Positions 8,481 through 16,589 of a stretch of DNA of 64,000 nt are shown one piece after another. Below the pieces are notes generated by a model. That model saw only the letters and a list, made by a program, of their open reading frames with translations, was not told the DNA's origin and did no database searches. Both the position numbers and the translations under genes were made by a program. Location of the stretch: the NCBI RefSeq assembly GCF_900109655.1, contig NZ_FOAT01000001.1:1-64000 (forward strand), given 5' to 3'. Numbering within the stretch: the first letter of the stretch is position 1; the number at the start of each line of letters is the position of its first letter. Source of the stretch: Hominimerdicola alba (GTDB lineage Bacteria; Bacillota; Clostridia; Oscillospirales; Ruminococcaceae).

Positions 8481-9299
8481 ATGAGCGAAGAATGTACACA
8501 CGATTGCAGCAGCTGTTCGGCTGACTGTTCATCGAGATCTCAGGGCATCGAGAAAGCTGCCCCTCATTATATGTCAAATGTTAAAAAGGTAATTGCTGTT
8601 GTCAGCGGTAAGGGCGGTGTCGGCAAGTCACTGGTAACATCTCTGCTTGCTGTTGATTTTGCAAGAAAGGGCTTTAAGACAGCTGTGCTTGATGCTGATA
8701 TCACAGGTCCCTCTATCCCTAAAATCTTTGGTATAAACGAAAGACCCGTCACCACAGAGGATGCACTTTTCCCTTGCGAGAGCGAATTCGGCACTAAGGT
8801 AATGTCCATAAACCTGCTTATGGAGAACACATCTGACCCTGTTATCTGGCGCGGTCCTGTTATTGCAGGCGCTGTTACACAGTTCTGGACAGATGTAGCA
8901 TGGGGCGATGTTGACTATATGTTCGTTGATATGCCTCCCGGAACAGGCGATGTTCCTCTGACTGTTTTCCAGTCTCTGCCTGTTGATGGCATCGTTATCG
9001 TAAGCTCGCCTCAGTCGCTGGTATCGCTGGTTGTTGAGAAGTCAGTTAAGATGGCTAAGATGATGAATGTCCCGATACTTGGTATTATTGAGAACATGAG
9101 CTATCTCAAGTGTCCTGACTGCGGCAAGGAGATAAAAGTATTCGGCGACAGCCATGTTGACGAGATAGCCAAGGAGTACGACCTGAAAGTTCTCGCCAAA
9201 CTGCCTATCGATCCGCTTACAGCTACTCTCTGCGACAGCGGTAAGATCGAGATAATCGAGAATGATACTATCGCAGCAGTTGATATAATCGAGCTGTGA
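8481..9299 (+). CDS. Mrp/NBP35-family iron-sulfur carrier ATPase
   Basis: 272 residues. A P-loop ATPase that carries and delivers iron-sulfur clusters to apoproteins in the cytoplasm. The deviant Walker A is VVSGKGGVGKS at about 41, the Walker B-like segment is DYMFVDMPPGTGD, and CPDC near residue 214 is the cluster-bridging CxxC of the dimer. The short N-terminus is Cys-rich (CTHDCSSCSADC), as in NBP35-type proteins and unlike shorter bacterial Mrp. AGAAAGGAAAG precedes the start. It is monocistronic, with its own promoter and a strong terminator. Confidence 0.93.
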   Translation: MSEECTHDCSSCSADCSSRSQGIEKAAPHYMSNVKKVIAVVSGKGGVGKSLVTSLLAVDFARKGFKTAVLDADITGPSIPKIFGINERPVTTEDALFPCESEFGTKVMSINLLMENTSDPVIWRGPVIAGAVTQFWTDVAWGDVDYMFVDMPPGTGDVPLTVFQSLPVDGIVIVSSPQSLVSLVVEKSVKMAKMMNVPILGIIENMSYLKCPDCGKEIKVFGDSHVDEIAKEYDLKVLAKLPIDPLTATLCDSGKIEIIENDTIAAVDIIEL

Positions 9300-9318
9300 T
9301 ATTGATTTGATCGTTACA

Positions 9319-9349
9319 GTCCTCTGACCGAAAGGTCAGGGGACTTTTT
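9319..9349 (+). terminator. Terminator of the mrp-type gene
   Basis: A 12-bp stem with a GAAA tetraloop (AGTCCTCTGACC and GGTCAGGGGACT arms) followed by TTTTTG. Confidence 0.9.
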
Positions 9350-9380
9350 GTGAATATTTTGCCAAATTTGCCGTTCGCTC

Positions 9381-9409
9381 TTGACAAATCGGGATAAATG
9401 TTGTAAAAT
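9381..9409 (+). promoter_or_regulatory. Promoter of the T-box leader
   Basis: TTGACA (9381-9386), 17-base spacer, TAAAAT (9404-9409). Transcription would start near 9416, just before T-box stem I. Confidence 0.7.
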
Positions 9410-9414
9410 ATACT

Positions 9415-9660
9415 AAATGCAATGACGGAATGAAGTAACCGCTGAAACCGTGTTTCAGAGAGTCTGCGGTTGGTGTGAGCAGACAGCGAGCGGCGGTGAA
9501 GTTACCTTCCCGAGTGGTCGGCTTGAAATTTACAGTAGGGTCGGACGTTACCCGCGTTAAGGGCAAAGAGGTCGGTGTATGCCGATAAACTGAGGTGGTA
9601 CCGCGTTTGATAATAACGCCCTCGGAGGACTATGTGTCTTTCGAGGGATTTTTTGTTTTT
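9415..9660 (+). promoter_or_regulatory. T-box riboswitch leader with terminator
   Basis: All the parts of a transcriptional T-box are present. Stem I starts AATGACGGAATGAAGTA and contains the AGTA of the specifier-loop S-turn, the AGAGAGT bulge and the distal GGTTGGTG. The T-box sequence AGGTGGTACCGCG is at 9593-9605. An antiterminator (9590-9625) and a terminator (stem 9619-9647, then a T-run) are mutually exclusive. The specifier follows GTGAA and is best read as GUU (Val, 9501-9503, followed by A). A shifted reading gives UAC (Tyr, 9503-9505). The base in UGGU pairs with discriminator A, which fits either tRNA. Uncharged tRNA would switch on the genes that follow. Confidence 0.92.
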
Positions 9661-9694
9661 ATACCGCGGCTGATTTCAATCATGGGTGCTGATT

Positions 9695-10579
9695 ATGGAT
9701 TACATAAAGGCAAAGACTATTCTGCAAAAGTGTAAGGATAATTCGTGGTTCGGCAACGACTACAATATGAACCTGTACCGCGGGTGCTGTCATGGGTGTA
9801 TCTACTGCGACAGCCGTAGTGAATGTTATCAGATAGAGGATTTCGACAAAGTACGTGCCAAGGAAAATGCGCTGATGATACTGCGTGATGAACTTCGCAG
9901 AAAAGTCAGGACGGGCATTATCGGCACAGGTTCTATGTCAGACCCCTACAACCCTTTTGAGCGCGAAGAAAAACTCACCGAGAAGTCGCTGATGCTTATT
10001 GATGCTTACAATTTCGGGATAACAGTGATAACAAAATCACCTCTGATAACAAGGGATATACCTCTGTACAAGCAGATATCCGAGCATTCTCCCGTGCTTT
10101 GCAAAATGACCATAACCACCGCAGATGATAAGCTTTCGCGCTTGGTCGAACCCAGAGTTGCTGTGTCTTCTGAAAGGTTTGATGCGCTGGCAAAAATGTC
10201 CGATACGGGATTGTTCACCGGTATCACGCTGATGCCTGTTCTTCCGTTCATTGAAGACACTGAGGATAACATCAGGTCGATAGTCCGCAGGGCGCATGAA
10301 TGTGGAGTGCGGTGTATCTATCCAGCTTTTGGCATGACGCTCCGAGCAGGAAACAGGGAGTACTTTTACCAGAAGCTTGATGAAAGCTTCCCCGGGTTGA
10401 AAGAAAAGTACATCAGGTACTTCGGCAACAGATATGAATGTGCCTCGCTCAATGCCCAAAAGTTGTGGCAGGTATTTACCGAAGAGTGTGAAAAATACGG
10501 CATTCTTTATGATATGAAAGCAATAATCTATTCATACAAAGCAGGATATGATGATGGTCAGCTGAGCTTTTTCGACTGA
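9695..10579 (+). CDS. SPL-family radical SAM protein
   Basis: 294 residues from the ATG at 9695; a GTG at 9686 is an alternative, and neither has a strong SD (GGGTG only). The radical SAM cluster motif is C31-x3-C35-x2-C38 within RGCCHGCIYCDSR. IIGTGSMSDPYNPFE and the following strands form the TIM-barrel core. The family resembles spore photoproduct lyase and the Rv2578c group. It cleaves SAM to a 5'-deoxyadenosyl radical, but the substrate is unknown. It is the first gene behind the T-box, so its expression should rise when one aminoacyl-tRNA runs short. No terminator separates it from the next gene. Confidence 0.85.
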   Translation: MDYIKAKTILQKCKDNSWFGNDYNMNLYRGCCHGCIYCDSRSECYQIEDFDKVRAKENALMILRDELRRKVRTGIIGTGSMSDPYNPFEREEKLTEKSLMLIDAYNFGITVITKSPLITRDIPLYKQISEHSPVLCKMTITTADDKLSRLVEPRVAVSSERFDALAKMSDTGLFTGITLMPVLPFIEDTEDNIRSIVRRAHECGVRCIYPAFGMTLRAGNREYFYQKLDESFPGLKEKYIRYFGNRYECASLNAQKLWQVFTEECEKYGILYDMKAIIYSYKAGYDDGQLSFFD

Positions 10580-10657
10580 TCTGACTCACCGAAAGGTTGT
10601 GATAAAAATGATATTCTCCGCGGATATCATTGTATATGAAAGATACATGAGAGGTCT

Positions 10658-11155
10658 ATGAATTTGACATTTGAAGCATTGAAAGATATTCTATTATCCT
10701 ATGAAGAAAGCGAAGTTTATGAGCTTTTTGAATGGGAATGTTACATAAGTGAATTTCTGTATCAGTTCTATAATGATAAACCCGAGCTTGAAATGCCCGC
10801 GCCGCTGATGGTCTTTAACGAGCTTGATAACTGGCAGGGCACAAGCCAGAGGTCTGGGGTATGGCAGTATTATGAGAGCCGTTCCTTTGATGATGGAGTC
10901 TTTGAGAAAGTAACAGAATACCTAAGAAATCTTGGTGAAACAGAACTTGCTGATACCTATGCATCGGGCATACATGATTATTCCGACCCCGAGTATACCA
11001 AGGATGGTAATTATGATTATCCCGATGAATGGTTAGCTGATTCAGAGAATATCGACAATTGGATAGACGAGAGGAACAATGAAATTTGTTCTCTCAAACG
11101 CAGTATCATACTTGATAACAGAAATGTGCTGCTTGCATTGGTTAATGATAATTAA
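10658..11155 (+). CDS. DMP19 (DUF4375)-like protein
   Basis: 165 residues, strongly acidic, no signal peptide. The middle (FNELDNWQGTSQRSGVWQYYES, given here only as a landmark, then VTEYLRNLGETELADTY) resembles the DMP19/DUF4375 family, which is often found in polymorphic-toxin immunity contexts. The resemblance is from memory and moderate. AGAGG lies close to the start. It sits between the radical SAM gene (78-base gap with a weak AT-rich hairpin) and tyrS (20-base gap), so it is probably co-transcribed with both. Confidence 0.6.
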   Translation: MNLTFEALKDILLSYEESEVYELFEWECYISEFLYQFYNDKPELEMPAPLMVFNELDNWQGTSQRSGVWQYYESRSFDDGVFEKVTEYLRNLGETELADTYASGIHDYSDPEYTKDGNYDYPDEWLADSENIDNWIDERNNEICSLKRSIILDNRNVLLALVNDN

Positions 11156-11175
11156 TATAAATGGAGGAAATAAAA

Positions 11176-12396
11176 ATGACTTGTTTTGAAGAACTGAAAA
11201 GAAGAGGACTCATCGCACAGATGACCGATGAAAAGGAGCTGGAGGAGCTTATCAACAATGGTAAGGCTACTTTCTATATCGGATTCGACCCCACCGCTGA
11301 CAGTTTGCACGTAGGTCACTTCATGGCACTTTGCCTGATGAAGAGACTTCAGATGGCAGGCAACAAGCCCATAGCACTGGTAGGCGGAGGCACAGGTATG
11401 ATAGGCGACCCCTCCGGCAAGACCGATATGCGTAAGATGCTTACTCCTGAGACCATTCAGCACAACTGTGAGTGCTTCAAGAAGCAGATGAGCAGATTCA
11501 TCGACTTCTCCGACGGCAAAGCACTGATGGTAAACAACGGTGACTGGCTTCTGAACCTCAACTATGTTGACGTTCTCCGTGAGGTCGGCGCTTGCTTCTC
11601 TGTAAACAAGATGCTGACATTCGAGTGCTACAAGCAGCGTATGGAGAGAGGTCTGACATTCCTGGAATTCAACTACATGATAATGCAGTCCTACGACTTT
11701 TACAGACTGTTCCAGGATTACGGCTGTAATATGCAGTTCGGCGGCGACGACCAGTGGGCAAATATGCTGGGCGGTACCGAGCTTATCAGAAAGAAGCTGG
11801 GCAAGGACGCTTACGCTATGACAATTACTCTGCTGCTCAACTCCGAGGGCAAGAAGATGGGCAAGACCGAAAAGGGCGCTGTATGGCTGGATGCAGAAAA
11901 GACTTCTCCTTACGATTTCTACCAGTACTGGAGAAATGTGGATGACGCTGATGTTATCAAGTGCCTGAAGCTGCTGACATTCGTTCCTATCGAGGAGATC
12001 GAAGAGATGGAACAGCACATGGAGGGTGCAGAGTACAATAAGGCTAAGACTCTGCTGGCTTATGAACTGACAAAGATGATCCACGGCGAAGAGGAGGCTA
12101 ACAAGGCTGATGCTGCAGCTAAGGCAATCTTCGGCGGCGGTTCTGACAGCGCTGATATGCCTACCACAACTCTTACTGCTGATGATCTTGATGAAAACGG
12201 ACAGATCGGTATTCTGAATCTGCTGGTAAAGGCAGGTCTCTGTCCTTCCAACGGTGAGGCAAGAAGACTTGTTCAGCAGAACGGTATAGCTGTTAACGGT
12301 GAGAAGTTCACCGACCCCAAGGGCATGGTAGACCTTTCCGAGCAGGTTATCATCAAGAAGGGCAAGAAGGTATTCCACAAGGTCGTTCGTGGCTGA
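11176..12396 (+). CDS. tyrS: Tyrosyl-tRNA synthetase
   Basis: 406 residues. It charges tRNA-Tyr with tyrosine through a tyrosyl-adenylate. The class I signatures are clear: the HIGH-type HVGH at about 46-49 and the KMSKS-type KMGKT near 228. FGGDDQW is the tyrosine-binding region of this family. A C-terminal S4 RNA-binding domain holds [20 protein letters not shown]. The ATG at 11176 has GGAGG eight bases upstream. An in-frame ATG at 11161 would contain that SD and is rejected. It is the third gene behind the T-box leader, and a strong terminator follows. Confidence 0.97.
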   Translation: MTCFEELKRRGLIAQMTDEKELEELINNGKATFYIGFDPTADSLHVGHFMALCLMKRLQMAGNKPIALVGGGTGMIGDPSGKTDMRKMLTPETIQHNCECFKKQMSRFIDFSDGKALMVNNGDWLLNLNYVDVLREVGACFSVNKMLTFECYKQRMERGLTFLEFNYMIMQSYDFYRLFQDYGCNMQFGGDDQWANMLGGTELIRKKLGKDAYAMTITLLLNSEGKKMGKTEKGAVWLDAEKTSPYDFYQYWRNVDDADVIKCLKLLTFVPIEEIEEMEQHMEGAEYNKAKTLLAYELTKMIHGEEEANKADAAAKAIFGGGSDSADMPTTTLTADDLDENGQIGILNLLVKAGLCPSNGEARRLVQQNGIAVNGEKFTDPKGMVDLSEQVIIKKGKKVFHKVVRG

Positions 12397-12417
12397 TGTG
12401 AGATATATGAGTTAACT

Positions 12418-12453
12418 AAGTCCTTTCGTTCTTTGGAACGGAAGGACTTTTTT
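12418..12453 (+). terminator. tyrS terminator
   Basis: A long stem (AAGTCCTTTCGTTC paired with GAACGGAAGGACTT) with a TTTG loop, followed by TTTTTTG. Confidence 0.92.
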
Positions 12454-12456
12454 GCG

Positions 12457-12486
12457 TTGACAAGTCATAGGAGTATGGTGTATAAT
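12457..12486 (+). promoter_or_regulatory. Promoter of the HD-rlmA-glycosidase group
   Basis: TTGACA (12457-12462), 18-base spacer, TATAAT (12481-12486). It immediately follows the tyrS terminator. Confidence 0.75.
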
Positions 12487-12511
12487 ATAAAATATGTTAG
12501 GGGGGATGGTC

Positions 12512-13051
12512 ATGATAAGTGATGCTGAACTTGATAGATTCATTGAGCCTTACTATAAAGATAAGGATATAATGCATGATATGTGGCATATCGAGCTGGT
12601 AAGACGGCAGATGAAAAAGATCATAAGTGCAGGCTGCTATGATGTCAACGAAGAACATCTGATACTAGCTCTTGCATTTCACGGATTCATATATTCCGAC
12701 GAACAGCGTGTGCGGGATTTTCTAAAAGAGCATGGCTGTTCCGATGAAGATATTGAAAAGATAGTCACTATAGCGTGGGAATCACAGAGAAGCGATATAC
12801 CTGAAACACTTGAGGGGAAGATACTCCATGATGCTCATGTGCTTGAAGGCGGAAAGACCTATACAGTCGTCAAGACGCTGATAACTGGATCTGTTCGCGG
12901 TCAATCTCTTATGCAGACACTTGATTATATGAAACGTAATGTTCTCGGCGCCAACAAATGTTATCTTCCCGAGACGGAAGAACTCTGCAAAGAGATGAAC
13001 GAGTTCACGGAAAATTTTTATAATGAGCTTTCAAATGATATAGCAGAATAA
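12512..13051 (+). CDS. HD-domain protein
   Basis: 179 residues from the ATG at 12512, chosen because GGGGGG ends six bases upstream. In-frame ATGs at 12494 and 12506 precede or touch that SD. Helical, cytoplasmic, with histidines in HDMWHIELVRR, ALAFHGFIY and ILHDAHVLEGG that fit an HD metal site of a phosphohydrolase. The substrate is unknown; members act on nucleotides or as signalling phosphodiesterases. It is followed after 12 bases by rlmA. Confidence 0.72.
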   Translation: MISDAELDRFIEPYYKDKDIMHDMWHIELVRRQMKKIISAGCYDVNEEHLILALAFHGFIYSDEQRVRDFLKEHGCSDEDIEKIVTIAWESQRSDIPETLEGKILHDAHVLEGGKTYTVVKTLITGSVRGQSLMQTLDYMKRNVLGANKCYLPETEELCKEMNEFTENFYNELSNDIAE

Positions 13052-13063
13052 ACAGGTGATAAA

Positions 13064-13885
13064 ATGTATATATGTCCCGTATGTAAGAAGAAACTCAATA
13101 AGGTTGGAAATTCATGGAAATGCGCTAACGGTCACAGTTTTGATATTGCCCGAAAGGGTCATGTCAATCTGCTGACCACAGCGAAGCACAACCCAAAGAC
13201 CGCAGGTGATAACGCTGAAATGGTCAAGGCGCGTACCGAATTTCTAGATAAGGGTTACTACAGACCTCTCGCTGAGAAGATAAGAGAGATCGTATCAGCT
13301 GAACTTCAGGGCAACAAAACTCCTGTTATCATTGACAGCGGATGTGGCGAAGGTTTCTACACGGCCGAGCTTTCCAACATGAAAAACGCGAGGATCTACG
13401 GCATAGATATCTCAAAACACGCGGTGGCTCACTGCATGACGAGAGTAAATCTTGCAGGGATAAAAAACTGCGAGTTTGCCGTTGCTTCGTCCTTTGATCT
13501 GCCTTTTGCCGATAAAAGCGCAGATGCAGTGATAAGTGTATTTGCACCTGTCTGCAACGACGAGTATCACCGTGTGCTGAAAAAGGGCGGTAAACTGATT
13601 GTTGTTTCGCCATCGCCCAGGCATTTGTTTGAACTGAAAGCGGCAGTCTATGATAAGCCATACGAGAACAGCCCCAATGATTATCATCTCGATCGTTTCG
13701 TAAAGGAGAATGAGACAGTCTTTGAGTACACGGCAGAACTTTCTTCGCAGAAAGACATCTTTGATCTGTTCATGATGACACCGTATTTTTATAAGACTTC
13801 AGAAGAGGGCATATCAAGGCTGAAAGCCCTTGAAAGCATCGAGGTCAACTGCGGATTTGTGATACAGGTCTACCGAAGAAAATAG
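13064..13885 (+). CDS. rlmA: 23S rRNA (guanine-N1)-methyltransferase, RlmA family
   Basis: 273 residues, full length. It methylates N1 of a guanine in 23S rRNA helix 35 (G745 or G748 by subfamily) using SAM. The N-terminal zinc finger is C4xxC7, C20, H24. The SAM-binding loop is IIDSGCGEGFYTAEL at about 90, followed by IYGIDISKHAV and a VISVFAPVCNDE catalytic region. AGGTGAT precedes the start. In some species the same enzyme gives resistance to tylosin or mycinamicin. Which guanine is modified here cannot be told from sequence alone. Confidence 0.9.
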   Translation: MYICPVCKKKLNKVGNSWKCANGHSFDIARKGHVNLLTTAKHNPKTAGDNAEMVKARTEFLDKGYYRPLAEKIREIVSAELQGNKTPVIIDSGCGEGFYTAELSNMKNARIYGIDISKHAVAHCMTRVNLAGIKNCEFAVASSFDLPFADKSADAVISVFAPVCNDEYHRVLKKGGKLIVVSPSPRHLFELKAAVYDKPYENSPNDYHLDRFVKENETVFEYTAELSSQKDIFDLFMMTPYFYKTSEEGISRLKALESIEVNCGFVIQVYRRK

Positions 13886-13906
13886 TGGAGGAAAAGAGGG
13901 GGATTT

Positions 13907-14878
13907 ATGGATAGGAAATTATTCTGCAAAGGCTATACATGGGGATTTTTCAGCAGAGAAGGTGAGCTCCTCACCGATAGCGCTGAGCAGTCCATGAGAA
14001 GACTTGCATCAAATGGTCTTGACTGGATATGCATAACTGTCAATGGCTGGCAGGAAACATTTTACAGCACCACAGTATTCTCTCTATACGGTTTGACACA
14101 GACCGACGCGGAAATAGAGCGCGCAGTAAAGCTTGCAAAATCCCTCGGGCTGAAAGTCTGCTTGAAACCCATGGTCAACTGCCTTGACCATTCATGGCGG
14201 GCGAGGATAGATTTCCCCACCGAAGATGGCTGTGACTACTGGAAAAAGTGGTTCAGTTCCTACAACAGATTTATGCTGTACTACGCAAAAATGGCTGAAA
14301 ATCTGGGCTGCGACATGTTTTGCACGGGCTGTGAGATGGCAGGCATGGACAAGCAAAGCGCTTATTGCCGTGATATGATAAGTCAAGTAAGAAATGTCTA
14401 CCATGGAATCATCATGCACAATATCAATCATGGCGATGAGTTCAGATTTGACTGGCTGGAGGATGTCGATGTCATAGGCATAAGCGGCTACTATCCTGTT
14501 ACAGACGGTGTAAATACGTGCATTGAATTTATGCGAAAACGCTGGGAAGAAGTTGTGTTGCGGCTGGAAAAATGTCATGAAAAGTACGGCAAGCCTATTA
14601 TGTTTGCAGAGATCGGTGTCCGCAGTGAACAAGGCTGTTCTGCTTATCCATGGGATTTCCATGACCGTCCCGAAAAGCCGACGGACGAACAGGAACAATC
14701 CGATTTTTACGAGAGTACCATGGAAGCTACTTGGGATAAACAATGGTTCTGCGGATATTTCTGGTGGGACTGGAAAGCAGTCATCCCTCCAGAGGATAAG
14801 GCAAAGGAAAACCGCGATTTTACTGTTTACGGAAAGCTTGCAGAGAAAACTCTGAAAAAATGGTATACTTCAAAATAA
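13907..14878 (+). CDS. GH113-like glycoside hydrolase, cytoplasmic
   Basis: 323 residues, no signal peptide, dockerin or carbohydrate module. A TIM-barrel glycosidase of clan GH-A: the start KGYTWGFFSREGELLTDSAEQSMRRL pattern (first strand) and the two catalytic carboxylates, Glu in CTGCEMAG (about 143) and Glu in FAEIGVRS (about 234), fit GH113, a family of beta-mannanases and mannosidase-like enzymes. The acid/base loop differs from the usual GTE motif. The likely role is hydrolysis of imported manno-oligosaccharides. An AGAGGGGG SD precedes the start. Last gene of its group; a terminator follows. Confidence 0.75.
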   Translation: MDRKLFCKGYTWGFFSREGELLTDSAEQSMRRLASNGLDWICITVNGWQETFYSTTVFSLYGLTQTDAEIERAVKLAKSLGLKVCLKPMVNCLDHSWRARIDFPTEDGCDYWKKWFSSYNRFMLYYAKMAENLGCDMFCTGCEMAGMDKQSAYCRDMISQVRNVYHGIIMHNINHGDEFRFDWLEDVDVIGISGYYPVTDGVNTCIEFMRKRWEEVVLRLEKCHEKYGKPIMFAEIGVRSEQGCSAYPWDFHDRPEKPTDEQEQSDFYESTMEATWDKQWFCGYFWWDWKAVIPPEDKAKENRDFTVYGKLAEKTLKKWYTSK

Positions 14879-14882
14879 ATAT

Positions 14883-14915
14883 GCTGTCCTGTTCTTTTTG
14901 ACAGGACAGCTTTTT
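14883..14915 (+). terminator. Terminator after the GH113-like gene
   Basis: A 10-bp stem (GCTGTCCTGT and ACAGGACAGC) with an 8-base T-rich loop, then TTTTT. Confidence 0.88.
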
Positions 14916-14918
14916 AAT

Positions 14919-14953
14919 ACAAAAAGAGCCGACCGCTTTTATCGGTCAGCTCT
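14919..14953 (-). terminator. purA terminator
   Basis: Minus strand: an 11-bp stem with one G-U-type mismatch (arms 14925-14935 and 14943-14953), then TTTTTG. It converges with the plus-strand terminator next to it. Confidence 0.88.
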
Positions 14954-14963
14954 TGTGAAAAGC

Positions 14964-16256
14964 TTATTTACTCAGCTTGCTCTCTCTCATAATGATATCC
15001 TCTCTCTTAGGACCGTTGGATACCATTGTGATAGGGAAGCCGATCTTTTCCTCAACAAACTCGATGTACTTGCGGCAGTTCTCGGGAAGATCTTCATACT
15101 TGCGTATACCGCCGATATCACTCTTCCAACCGTCCAGTACTTCCAGAACAGGCTTAGCCTTTTCAAGCTTGCCTGTGGTGGGGAAGTCAGTTGTTACCTT
15201 GCCATCTATCTCGTAGCCAACGCATACGGGGATCTTATCAAGATAGCCCAGTGCATCAACAACAGTGAAAGCTACATCGGTTGTGCCCTGGATACGGCAG
15301 CCGTACTTGGAAGCTACGCAGTCAAACCAGCCCATTCTTCTGGGTCTGCCTGTTGTTGCGCCGTACTCGCCCTTGTCACCGCCGCGCTTTCTCAGCTCCT
15401 CAGCCTCGTCGCCGAATATCTCGGAAACAAATGCGCCTGCGCCAACTGCGGAGGAATAAGCCTTGCATACCGTAACGATCTTCTTGATCTCATAAGGAGG
15501 TATACCTGCACCGATTGCGCCGTAAGCCGCCAGAGTTGAAGAAGAAGTTACCATAGGATAGATGCCGTGATCGGGATCCTTCAGTGAACCCAGCTGACCT
15601 TCCAGCAGAATGTTCTTGCCTTCCTGAATAGCATTCCAGAGGTAAGCGGATACATCGCATACATAAGGCTCGACCATCTTCTTGTATTCCATCAGTGTGT
15701 TGAACAGCTCATTCTCATCAATGGCGGGCTTGTTGTACATATATTTCAGCAGGATATTCTTCTGCTCCAGAACTCTGTGTATCTTCTCCTTGAGAGCTTC
15801 TTCATCGAAGAGCTCCTGAACCTGGAAACCTATCTTTGCATACTTATCGGAATAGAAGGGTGCAATACCGGACTTTGTAGAACCAAAGCTTGCCTTGCCC
15901 AGTCTTTCTTCCTCAAATTTATCGAAATCAACGTGGTAAGGCATGATCATCTGAACTCTGTCGGAAATCAGCAGCTTGGGCATAGGTACGCCCTGTGATG
16001 TAACTTCGTTCAGTTCCTTGAAGAACTTGGGGATATCGAATGCTACACCGTTGCCGATGATATTTGTGGTGTGATCGTAAAATATGCCTGACGGGAGAGT
16101 GTGAAGTGCAAACCTGCCATAGTGATTATGTATGGTATGACCTGCGTTTGCGCCGCCCTGAAATCTTATAACGATATCAGATTCCTGCGCCATCATGTCC
16201 GTGAGCTTGCCCTTGCCCTCGTCGCCCCAGTTTGCGCCAACAATTGCTCTTACCAT
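14964..16256 (-). CDS. purA: Adenylosuccinate synthetase
   Basis: 430 residues, full length. It joins IMP and aspartate with GTP to make adenylosuccinate, the first committed step to AMP. The GTP-binding loop GANWGDEGKGK is at about 7-17. QGGANAGHT and the conserved SSSTLAAYGAIGAGIPP and TTGRPRRMGWFD segments are intact. The start at 16256 has GGAGG ten bases upstream. Monocistronic between a near-consensus promoter and a terminator. No riboswitch is seen; a PurR-type site was not recognised. Confidence 0.97.
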   Translation of the reverse strand: MVRAIVGANWGDEGKGKLTDMMAQESDIVIRFQGGANAGHTIHNHYGRFALHTLPSGIFYDHTTNIIGNGVAFDIPKFFKELNEVTSQGVPMPKLLISDRVQMIMPYHVDFDKFEEERLGKASFGSTKSGIAPFYSDKYAKIGFQVQELFDEEALKEKIHRVLEQKNILLKYMYNKPAIDENELFNTLMEYKKMVEPYVCDVSAYLWNAIQEGKNILLEGQLGSLKDPDHGIYPMVTSSSTLAAYGAIGAGIPPYEIKKIVTVCKAYSSAVGAGAFVSEIFGDEAEELRKRGGDKGEYGATTGRPRRMGWFDCVASKYGCRIQGTTDVAFTVVDALGYLDKIPVCVGYEIDGKVTTDFPTTGKLEKAKPVLEVLDGWKSDIGGIRKYEDLPENCRKYIEFVEEKIGFPITMVSNGPKREDIIMRESKLSK

Positions 16257-16348
16257 TTGTAAATTTCCTCCTTGCTGTTAAGCGGGATCATGTAAATTAA
16301 TGATTTAGCGTGCTGCTATGTGAAAACATCCCATACCAACACCAATAT

Positions 16349-16377
16349 ATTATAGCACATAATTCCTGCCTTGTAAA
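16349..16377 (-). promoter_or_regulatory. purA promoter
   Basis: Minus strand TTTACA (16372-16377), 17-base spacer, TATAAT (16349-16354) with an upstream TGC (extended -10). The start codon is about 95 bases downstream. Confidence 0.75.
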
Positions 16378-16456
16378 CACTTGAAACGATTTTTAACATT
16401 TTCATAATAATTTCTGCTGATGATTAGGTTTTAGGTAAAAAATTTTCAAAAAACCC

Positions 16457-16485
16457 TTGCAAAAATCCGGATGTTATATTATAAT
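16457..16485 (+). promoter_or_regulatory. Promoter of the lipoprotein gene at 16590
   Basis: TTGCAA (16457-16462), 17-base spacer, TATAAT (16480-16485). The leader that follows holds a 6-bp hairpin (GCAGCT and AGCTGC arms, about 16545-16570) followed by ATTTTTC, perhaps a weak attenuator. The 330-base gap between purA and this gene contains only the two divergent promoters and this hairpin. Confidence 0.65.
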
Positions 16486-16589
16486 AGTATTTAGCTAAAA
16501 AATGAACGGCAGATAAAGATATATGCCACACAATGCGATTCGTGCAGCTAAGGTTGTGTTAAGCTGCATTTTTCATAAGGAGAGTATGA

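Noticed and set aside
11161-11175. Upstream ATG as the tyrS start
   Set aside because: The GGAGG ribosome binding site for the ATG at 11176 begins inside these codons.
11152-12378. A 408-codon open frame on the minus strand opposite tyrS
   Set aside because: It lies wholly antisense to a well-supported synthetase gene, has no plausible SD or family, and its Leu/Ser/His-rich composition is that of a codon shadow.
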